From the NCBI RefSeq assembly GCF_006716675.1, contig NZ_VFPM01000003.1, positions 744,001-808,000 of the forward strand: 64,000 nucleotides of DNA. The letters are read 5' to 3'. The position numbers and the translations under genes were made by a program. Origin of the DNA: Humibacillus xanthopallidus (GTDB taxonomy: Bacteria; Actinomycetota; Actinomycetes; Actinomycetales; Dermatophilaceae). A model generated the notes under the pieces. That model was given only the letters and a program-made list of their open reading frames with translations. It was not told where the DNA came from and ran no database searches. Shown in pieces: positions 57,872 through 64,000 of the stretch; positions within the stretch are counted from its first letter, which is position 1, and every line of letters starts with the position of its first letter.

Positions 57872-58467
57872 AGGGCGCCCTTCGCGCTCGGGATGCCGAC
57901 GACGCGCGGGTCGAGGGCGACCGCCGCGCGCAGGGCGCGGGCGACCGCCTTGAACTGCGCCTCGACGATGTGGTGGGGGTCCCTGCCCGCGAGGACGCGG
58001 ACGTGGAGGCACAGCCCGGCGTTGGAGGCGAAGGACTCGAAGACGTGACGGGTCATCGACCCCGTGAAGTGGCCACCGATGAGGGCGTACTGCTGGCCCT
58101 CGGGCTCCCCCTCGTGCACGACGTAGGGACGGCCAGCCACGTCGACCACCGCGTGCGCCAGTGCCTCGTCGAGCGGCACGGTGGCATCGCCGAAGCGCGA
58201 GATGCCGCTCTTGTCGCCGAGCGCCTCCCGCAGCGCCTGCCCGAGGACGATGGCGGTGTCCTCGACGGTGTGGTGCACGTCGACGTGGGTGTCGCCGGTG
58301 GCCTTGACGGTGAGGTCGATGAGCGAGTGCTTCGCCAGCGAGGCGAGCATGTGGTCGTAGAACGGGACGCCCGTCGAGACGTCGGAGACACCGGTGCCGT
58401 CGAGGTCGAGGCTCAGCTCGACCGACGACTCGGAGGTGGCCCGCGTGATGGTGGCGGTGCGGCTCAT
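57868..58467 (-). CDS. hisB: Imidazoleglycerol-phosphate dehydratase
   Basis: Manganese enzyme of 199 residues in histidine synthesis. The duplicated metal motifs are visible: HVDVHHTVEDTAI and DPHHIVEAQFK, with GVPFYDHML. It is the monofunctional form without a phosphatase domain. Start overlaps the hisC stop, stop overlaps hisH. Confidence 0.96.
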   Translation of the reverse strand: MSRTATITRATSESSVELSLDLDGTGVSDVSTGVPFYDHMLASLAKHSLIDLTVKATGDTHVDVHHTVEDTAIVLGQALREALGDKSGISRFGDATVPLDEALAHAVVDVAGRPYVVHEGEPEGQQYALIGGHFTGSMTRHVFESFASNAGLCLHVRVLAGRDPHHIVEAQFKAVARALRAAVALDPRVVGIPSAKGAL

Positions 58468-59708
58468 GGCTGCGTCCCTTCGGCGGGGAGGTGGGTGGCG
58501 ACCCGGAGGTGGTCGGGGGCCAGGCGTGTCATCGCCTCGAGGAAGGCGGTGGTCTCGTCGGGGTCTCCGGCGGTCACCCGCAGGTGGTGGGCGATGCCGA
58601 CGTCCCTGACGAGCACGCCGGCATCGAGCAGAGCCTGCCACGTGGCCTTCTCGTCCGCGAGGCCGCCGAAGAGCACGAAGTTGCTGTCACTCGCCACCGG
58701 CGTCGCGCCGAGCTGCGCGAGCACCTCGACGATGCGGTCGCGCTGGTGCTTGATGACCTCGACGGTGCCGAGCATGTCGTCGGCGTGCTCGAGCGCGACC
58801 CGGGCGATCGTCTGCGTCGGGCTCGACAGGTGGTAGGGCAGGCGCACGAGGCGGAGCGCGTCGACGAGCTCGGCGGAGGCGACGAGGTAGCCGAGCCGCC
58901 CACCGGCGAAGGCGAAGGCCTTGCTCATCGTCCGGGTCACGACGAGCCGCGGGTGGTCGGCGAGCAGTGTGAGCGCGCTCCGCGTGCCCGGCCGCGCGAA
59001 CTCGGCATACGCCTCGTCGACGACGACGATCGCGTCCGGGGCGGCATCGAGCACCGCTCCGATGACCTCGAACGGCAGCGCCGTGCCCGTCGGGTTGTTC
59101 GGCGAGCAGAGGAAGACGATCGAGGGCCGGTGCAGGCGCGCCTGCTCGACCGCCGACTCGGCACTGAGGTCGAAGGTGTCCGGCTCGCCCGTGCCCCGCA
59201 GTCCGTCGACCCAGGTCGTGCCGAGGGTCTCGCTGATGATCGGGTGCATCGAGTAGCTCGGGGTGAAGCCGAGCGCCGTGCGCCCCGGCCCGCCGAAGGC
59301 CTGGACGATGTGCGACAGGACCTCGTTGGAGCCGTTGCCCGCCCACACCTGGTCGGGCGTCACCGACACGCCCGACTGCTTCTCGAGGTATGCCGTCAGC
59401 GCCTTGCGCAGCTCGGTGAAGTCGCGGTCGGGGTAGCGGTTCAGACCCGCCATCTCCTCCGCGAGCGCCGCGAGGATGGCCTCGACGACGTGCGCCGGCA
59501 CGGGGTAGCTGTTCTCGTTGGTGTTGAGGCAGACGGCCACGTCGAGCTGCGGCGCACCGTAGGCGGTGCGGCCACGCAGGTCGGGCCGCAGCAGCCGCTG
59601 CACCTCGCTCTGCACCTCGCTCTGCTGCTCGGTGGGCTCGGTGGGCTCGGTGGGCTCGGTGGGCTCGGCCGTCTCGGGCTGCTCGGCCTGCGCGCCGTCC
59701 CCGCTCAC
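58464..59708 (-). CDS. hisC: Histidinol-phosphate aminotransferase
   Basis: PLP-dependent aminotransferase, 414 residues. VVDEAYAEFARPGT and the Schiff-base lysine in RTMSKAFAFAGGRLGY are characteristic. The first 30 or so residues are an acidic, Pro/Thr/Glu-rich extension (repeat EPT) encoded by four copies of a 9-bp unit near 59633-59668; the enzyme proper starts at LLRPDLRGR. GTG at 59708 overlaps the hisD stop. Confidence 0.95.
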   Translation of the reverse strand: MSGDGAQAEQPETAEPTEPTEPTEPTEQQSEVQSEVQRLLRPDLRGRTAYGAPQLDVAVCLNTNENSYPVPAHVVEAILAALAEEMAGLNRYPDRDFTELRKALTAYLEKQSGVSVTPDQVWAGNGSNEVLSHIVQAFGGPGRTALGFTPSYSMHPIISETLGTTWVDGLRGTGEPDTFDLSAESAVEQARLHRPSIVFLCSPNNPTGTALPFEVIGAVLDAAPDAIVVVDEAYAEFARPGTRSALTLLADHPRLVVTRTMSKAFAFAGGRLGYLVASAELVDALRLVRLPYHLSSPTQTIARVALEHADDMLGTVEVIKHQRDRIVEVLAQLGATPVASDSNFVLFGGLADEKATWQALLDAGVLVRDVGIAHHLRVTAGDPDETTAFLEAMTRLAPDHLRVATHLPAEGTQP

Positions 59709-61063
59709 CGCGGCACCTCGTCGCCGAAGCGTGCGGTCACGGCCTCGCCGTGGGCGGGCAGGTCCTCGGCCTGGGCGAGGGTGACGACGTGGCGCGCCAC
59801 GCCGCGCAGCGCCGCCTCGTCGTAGTCGACGACGTGGATGCCGCGCAGGAAGGACTGCACCGACAGCCCGCTGGAGTGGCAGGCGCAGCCCGCGGTGGGA
59901 AGCACGTGGTTGGAGCCGGCGGCGTAGTCGCCGAGGCTCACGGGTGCGTGCGGTCCGACGAAGATGGCACCGGCGTTGCGTACGCGCGCCGCCACCGCGG
60001 CGGCGTCGCGCGTCTGGATCTCGAGGTGCTCTGCGGCATACGCGTTGACGACGTCGAGGCCGGCGTCGACGTGGTCGACGAGGACGATGCGCGACTGCGT
60101 GCCCTCGAGCGCCTCGACGACGCGCTCGGAGTGCTTCGTGGCGGGGACGCGGCGGCGCAAGGCCGCGCGGGTGCCCTCGGCGAGCTCCTCGCTGTCGGTG
60201 ACGAGCACCGACGCCGCGAGCGGGTCGTGCTCGGCCTGGCTGATGAGGTCGGCCGCGACGTGCTCCGGGTCGGCGGAGTCGTCGGCGAGCACGGCGATCT
60301 CGGTGGGGCCCGCCTCCGCGTCGATGCCGATGAGTCCCTTGAGGAGGCGCTTGGCCGCGACCACCCAGATGTTGCCCGGCCCGGTGACGAGCGAGACGGG
60401 GTCGCACACGACCGGCTCGCCGTCGACGAGCCGGGTGTCATCGACGAAGCCGTAGGCGAACATCGCGACCGCCTGGGCGCCGCCGACGGCATACACCTCC
60501 TCGACCCCGAGCAGCGCGCACGTCGCGAGGATCGTGGGGTTGGGGTAGCCGGTAAAGGGGCCGGTGTTCTCGCGTTGCGGGGGCGACGCGACGGCGAGGG
60601 AGCCGACCTCGGCGAGCTGGGCGGGGACGACGTTCATGATGACGCTGCTCGGGTAGACGGCGAGACCGCCGGGCACGTAGAGCCCGACCCGGTCGACCGG
60701 CACCCAGCGCTCCGTGACGGTGCCGCCGGGCACGACCTGGGTCGTCGTGTCGGTGCGCCGCTGGTCGGCGTGCACGAGCCGCGCCCTGCGGATCGACTCC
60801 TCGAGGGCTGCACGCAGGTCGGGGTCGAGACCCTCGAGGGCGGCCCGGAGCACCTCTGCGGGCACCCGCAGGTGGGTCGGACGCACCCCGTCGAAGCGCT
60901 CGCCGAGGTCGCGCAGCGCCTCGGCGCCCCGATGTGCCACGTCCTCACAGATCGGCCGCACCTGCTCGAGGGCGGCCGTGACATCGAACTCGGCTCGGGG
61001 CAGGGCCCCACGCAGGAAGCGCACGTCGAGCGTGCGGCCGCGCAGGTCGAGGGTTGACATCAT
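59705..61063 (-). CDS. hisD: Histidinol dehydrogenase
   Basis: Zinc enzyme that oxidises histidinol twice to histidine with NAD. The 452-residue protein has VPGGLAVYPSSVIMNVVPA, GPTEIAVLAD and the active-site region EHLEIQTRD. Two adjacent Met codons open the frame; ATG at 61063 is seven bases after a -10-like TAGACT, so the transcript is probably leaderless. First gene of hisDCBH. Confidence 0.96.
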   Translation of the reverse strand: MMSTLDLRGRTLDVRFLRGALPRAEFDVTAALEQVRPICEDVAHRGAEALRDLGERFDGVRPTHLRVPAEVLRAALEGLDPDLRAALEESIRRARLVHADQRRTDTTTQVVPGGTVTERWVPVDRVGLYVPGGLAVYPSSVIMNVVPAQLAEVGSLAVASPPQRENTGPFTGYPNPTILATCALLGVEEVYAVGGAQAVAMFAYGFVDDTRLVDGEPVVCDPVSLVTGPGNIWVVAAKRLLKGLIGIDAEAGPTEIAVLADDSADPEHVAADLISQAEHDPLAASVLVTDSEELAEGTRAALRRRVPATKHSERVVEALEGTQSRIVLVDHVDAGLDVVNAYAAEHLEIQTRDAAAVAARVRNAGAIFVGPHAPVSLGDYAAGSNHVLPTAGCACHSSGLSVQSFLRGIHVVDYDEAALRGVARHVVTLAQAEDLPAHGEAVTARFGDEVPR

Positions 61064-61070
61064 GGGTACG

Positions 61071-61076
61071 AGTCTA
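61071..61076 (-). promoter_or_regulatory. -10 element of the his operon
   Basis: Minus-strand TAGACT ending seven bases before the hisD ATG, the spacing of a leaderless actinobacterial start. No -35 consensus is seen. Confidence 0.6.
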
Positions 61077-61134
61077 AAAGGCCCCGGGGGCGCCCCCGTG
61101 CACGTCTCAGGGTGCGGCACCCGCTCTGGACACC

Positions 61135-63231
61135 TCAGGTGACGGCGCCGAGCAGCACGGAGGTCTCCCACGCCCACTGGCGCCACGTGTCGTAGCGACC
61201 CGACTGCCCTCCGTGGCCACCCGCCATCTCGGTGCGGAAGAGGATCGGCGCCGCCCCCTCGACGTCACGCGTCTCGTGACGCAGGGCGGCCACCCACTTG
61301 GCCGGCTCGGTGACGTAGACCCGCGTATCGTGCAGGCTCGTCGTGACGAGCAGCGCCGGGTAGCGCTGGGCGCAGACGTTCTCGTAGGGGGTGTAGGACT
61401 TCATGAGGGCGTATGCCGCAGGGTCCTCGAGCGGGTTGCCCCACTCCTCCCACTCGACGACGGTCAACGGCATCGACGGGTCGAGGATCGTCGTCAGCGC
61501 GTCGACGAACGGCACGGACGCGTGGATGAAGCGGAAGCGGTCGGGAGCCTGGTTGGCAACGACCCCCATGAGAAGCCCGCCGGCTGAGCCGCCCTCTGCT
61601 GCGAGGCGATCCGGGGCGACGATGCCGGTGTCACGGAGATGGTCGGCGCAGGCGACGAAGTCGGAGAACGTGTGTGGCTTCGCGGTGAGCTTGCCGTCGT
61701 CGTACCAGGAGCGTCCCATCTCGGAGCCGCCTCGCACGTGGGCGATGGCGAAGACCCAGCCGCGTTGGAGCAGGGAGAGGCGCAGCACGGAGAACCACGG
61801 GTCACTGGGGATGCCGTAGGCGCCGTAGCCGTGCAACAGGGCGGGCGCGGTGCCGTCGGCCACGACGTCGGCCCGGTGCACGATCGAGATCGGCACGCGG
61901 GTGCCGTCGGGTGCGGTGGCCCACTCCCGGCGCTGGCGGTACTGGGCGAGGTCGTGGCCGTCGCGCACGCGTTGAGCCTTGAGCAGGGTGAAGGTGCGGG
62001 CCCGCACGTCGTAGTCCTCGACGGTGCGAGGTGTGACGAGCGACTCGTGCACGACCTGCAGCGTCGGGGTGGACGACTCCGGGTTGACCCCGACGTGGAT
62101 CGTGCCGATCGGCTCGCCGACCGAGATGTCGTGCGCCGCGCCGAGTCCGTGCGGCGCGGCGGGGTCACGCAGCACGATGCGCACCCCGGTGCCGCCCTCA
62201 CGCCGGAGCGAGATGGCGATGAAGTCGTCGAATCCCTCCGCCCCGGTGACGAACTCGTCCTCAGCGGTCAGGTCGAGAGCGACCCACTCCTGCGCCGACG
62301 TGCAGGTCACCGGCGCGATCGCGAGCTCGAAGTTCGTGCGGTTCGCGTTGTGGGTGACGAGGAGCTGGTCGCCCATCGGCTCGATGTCGTACTCGACGCC
62401 CGCGCGACGCTCGGCGACGACGCGGGGCGTCCCGAGCGGGTCTGCGGCGTCGAGCAGGCGGAACTCCGACGTCGTCTTCGAGCTGATCGCGATGATGACG
62501 TGGTGGTCGTCGCGCGAGGATCCGACCCCGACGAAGAAGCGCTCGTCGCTCTCCTCGTGCACGAGGGCATCAGCCTCCACCGCGGTGCCCAGCTCGTGGC
62601 GCCACACCTGGTAGGGGCGCCAGGCGTCGTCGACCCGCGTGTAGAAGAGGTGTCGCCCGTCGAGCGACCAGGCGAGCGAGCCTCCCGTCGACCGCACGGC
62701 CTCGTCGAGGGTCTCGCCCGTCGCGATGCTCCGCACGCGCACGTCGTAGCGTTCGTCGCCGGCGAGGTCGACGGCATACGCGAGCAGGTCGCCGGCAGGC
62801 GACACCTCGGAGGCGCCCACGCCGAAGAAGTCGTGACCGGCGGCGGCGGCGTTCTGGTCGAGCAGCACCTCCTCCCCGGCGGGCGGACGGCCGTCGGAGA
62901 GGGCCGGCCGCGCAGGATGGTCGGCGAGAGCCACCCGGCCCTCGACGGCATACTGCTCGCCCTCGATGGTGCGCGAGTAGTACCACCAGCGATCGTGGCG
63001 CACGGGAACCGAGAGGTCGGTCTCCTCGATGCGCGAGCGGAACTCCTCGAAGATCTCCTCCGCCAGCGGCTTCAGCCGCTCGGTCTGCTCGGTCGCGTAG
63101 GCGTTCTCGGCCGCGAGCAGCTCGAGCAGCTCGGGTGACTCTCGGTCCGCCATCCACGTGTAGGGGTCCTCGAAGCGGTCGCCATGGTGGACACGGGCGA
63201 CCGGGGAGCGGCGGGCGATCGGAGGCTGCAT
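61135..63231 (-). CDS. ptrB: Oligopeptidase B (prolyl oligopeptidase family)
   Basis: Serine peptidase of 698 residues that cuts short peptides after basic residues. N-terminal beta-propeller (about 70-410) is followed by an alpha/beta hydrolase domain. Nucleophile Ser is in AEGGSAGGLLMG, Asp in SLHDTRVYV and His in GGHGGQSGR. HVRGGSEMGRSWYDDGKL is the oligopeptidase B signature. No signal peptide; cytoplasmic. Separate from the his operon by 71 bases. Confidence 0.94.
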   Translation of the reverse strand: MQPPIARRSPVARVHHGDRFEDPYTWMADRESPELLELLAAENAYATEQTERLKPLAEEIFEEFRSRIEETDLSVPVRHDRWWYYSRTIEGEQYAVEGRVALADHPARPALSDGRPPAGEEVLLDQNAAAAGHDFFGVGASEVSPAGDLLAYAVDLAGDERYDVRVRSIATGETLDEAVRSTGGSLAWSLDGRHLFYTRVDDAWRPYQVWRHELGTAVEADALVHEESDERFFVGVGSSRDDHHVIIAISSKTTSEFRLLDAADPLGTPRVVAERRAGVEYDIEPMGDQLLVTHNANRTNFELAIAPVTCTSAQEWVALDLTAEDEFVTGAEGFDDFIAISLRREGGTGVRIVLRDPAAPHGLGAAHDISVGEPIGTIHVGVNPESSTPTLQVVHESLVTPRTVEDYDVRARTFTLLKAQRVRDGHDLAQYRQRREWATAPDGTRVPISIVHRADVVADGTAPALLHGYGAYGIPSDPWFSVLRLSLLQRGWVFAIAHVRGGSEMGRSWYDDGKLTAKPHTFSDFVACADHLRDTGIVAPDRLAAEGGSAGGLLMGVVANQAPDRFRFIHASVPFVDALTTILDPSMPLTVVEWEEWGNPLEDPAAYALMKSYTPYENVCAQRYPALLVTTSLHDTRVYVTEPAKWVAALRHETRDVEGAAPILFRTEMAGGHGGQSGRYDTWRQWAWETSVLLGAVT

Positions 63232-63275
63232 GCGCGCAGTCTAGGTTCCCCCACGCAGCACGGCGGCGGGGACCG

Positions 63276-64000
63276 TCAGGGGTGGATCGTGATCTGGCCC
63301 TGCGCCGTCTGCACGCCGCTGTCGTAGACGAGCGACCCGCCCGCCGCCCTCACGACGAGGCGGAACGTGTCCGCCTTACCCCGGTCGACGACGTCGGCGG
63401 TGTAGGTGAAGCCGGCGGCGCCGTTCACCGTCGCCGCCCCTGAGAAGCGGGCCGCGTCACCCCGGATGGTGAGGAAGTCGAACGACGTGGCCGCGAGGCT
63501 GAACGCCGAGCCGGCGCCACCGAGGCTGTAGACGAACGAGCCGGTGGGATGCGTTGCCCCGACGGCGTAGTCGAGGTCGATCTGGAAGGCGCCCTTGCCC
63601 ATCCTGGTCGGGTCGGCGACGAGCGCGCCGGCCGGCGACTGGATGAAGCCGCCACCCGTGACGAAGCCCGCGGCGTCGTCGGCGAGGTCCAGCCCGACGA
63701 CCACGGGGTCGTGGTCGGAGATCCGGAACTCGTCGGGTGCGTAGAGCGAGGAGACCTGTCCCGCCGACTTGAAGTTGGTGTTGTAGTCGAGGACGTTGGG
63801 CTCGTCGGCGTTGATGTGCCAGTCGCGCACGGCCGTGGTCTGGGCGGTGATCGATGCCGAGCCGAGGGCGTGGTCGAGGTAGCCCCACTGCCCGTCGAAG
63901 GCGTAGGAGTAGGCCTCCGCGCCGTTGAACTTCTCGATGAGGTTCGTGAAGCCCTTCGACTCGAGCATCGTGATCGGGTCCTCCTTGGCATAGGAGTTGA
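63276..64000 (-). CDS. Extracellular nuclease/phosphatase, C-terminal part (runs off the window)
   Basis: The last 241 residues or so of a larger secreted protein; the frame is open to the window edge. NSYAKEDPI and RISDHDPVVVGL are hallmarks of the endonuclease/exonuclease/phosphatase fold as found in ExeM/NucH-type DNases. The remaining 130 residues are a beta-rich post-EEP domain (VYSLGGAGSAFSL, GDAARFSGAATVNGAAG). The start and any signal peptide lie to the right of the window. Confidence 0.85.
   Translation of the reverse strand, partial: NSYAKEDPITMLESKGFTNLIEKFNGAEAYSYAFDGQWGYLDHALGSASITAQTTAVRDWHINADEPNVLDYNTNFKSAGQVSSLYAPDEFRISDHDPVVVGLDLADDAAGFVTGGGFIQSPAGALVADPTRMGKGAFQIDLDYAVGATHPTGSFVYSLGGAGSAFSLAATSFDFLTIRGDAARFSGAATVNGAAGFTYTADVVDRGKADTFRLVVRAAGGSLVYDSGVQTAQGQITIHP

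Noticed and set aside
61077..61134. Terminator for the oligopeptidase gene at the GGGGGCGCCCCC palindrome
   Set aside because: The palindrome leaves only a 4-bp stem once a loop is allowed, and the T-run overlaps the hisD -10; not convincing.

Overview
The window is about 70% GC with tightly packed, mostly minus-strand genes and short overlaps. Gene content and order (infC-rpmI-rplT-trmH-kinase-pheST, argCJBDRH, hisDCBH plus a separate PriA-type hisA, TlyA, EF-G-like protein, Fis-type activators without a sigma-54 GAFTGA loop) point to an actinobacterium, most likely Micrococcales and plausibly Intrasporangiaceae (Janibacter/Knoellia-like). This placement is inference; nothing was searched.

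Layout. 1-7230 (minus): start of pyrG, recN, NAD kinase, TlyA rRNA methyltransferase, a small acidic protein, a HAD-IIA phosphatase, and a TPR protein whose N-terminal third is a 15-copy Arg/Asp/Gly repeat. 7290-13130 (minus): one complete rRNA operon (16S-23S-5S) without spacer tRNAs, with two candidate promoters, complementary processing stems and a strong terminator. 13150-17970: tyrS, two tandem 3-methyladenine DNA glycosylase paralogues, and an alkylsulfatase on the plus strand. 17984-24384: argCJBDRH under ARG-box-like sites, transcribed apparently leaderless. 24419-32620: fasciclin lipoprotein, pheST, an orphan PAS kinase, an SpoU-type methyltransferase and the L20/L35/IF3 operon, where infC starts on AUC. 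32802-41555: MFS transporter, TPR-CHAT protein, EF-G-like GTPase, a quinone-oxidoreductase-like reductase, and the ohr/ohrR peroxide pair. 41574-51868: a propane-type (group 5) soluble di-iron monooxygenase operon prmABCD with amidohydrolase, MIP18-like protein and dedicated GroEL-like chaperonin, divergent from its Fis-type activator. 51873-61063: DUF445 protein, SseB-like protein, priA, a secreted phosphoesterase behind a three-unit PHO-box-like repeat, a VOC protein, and hisDCBH. 61135-64000: oligopeptidase B and the end of a secreted nuclease.

How it fits together. PrmA/PrmC would form the hydroxylase, PrmB would deliver electrons from NAD(P)H, PrmD would couple the reaction, the chaperonin would fold PrmA, and the activator would switch the operon on at a set of TCTCA/TGAGA palindromes. 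Two strong intercistronic hairpins divide the operon into prmA, prmBCD and the accessory genes. The arg and his blocks are housekeeping biosynthesis; argF, argG and hisF are not in the window.

Most unexpected signals. (1) The non-palindromic octamer GTATGCCG (complement CGGCATAC) occurs 34 times outside the rRNA genes, roughly 15-fold above a composition-based expectation, in genes and intergenic DNA on both strands. (2) A palindromic intergenic element sharing the core GAACTGCTCTTTCGAT occurs at three gene ends. (3) In-frame 9-bp repeats have expanded in the disordered tails of several unrelated proteins. (4) One of the tandem DNA glycosylases has lost two residues that are conserved in its sister.
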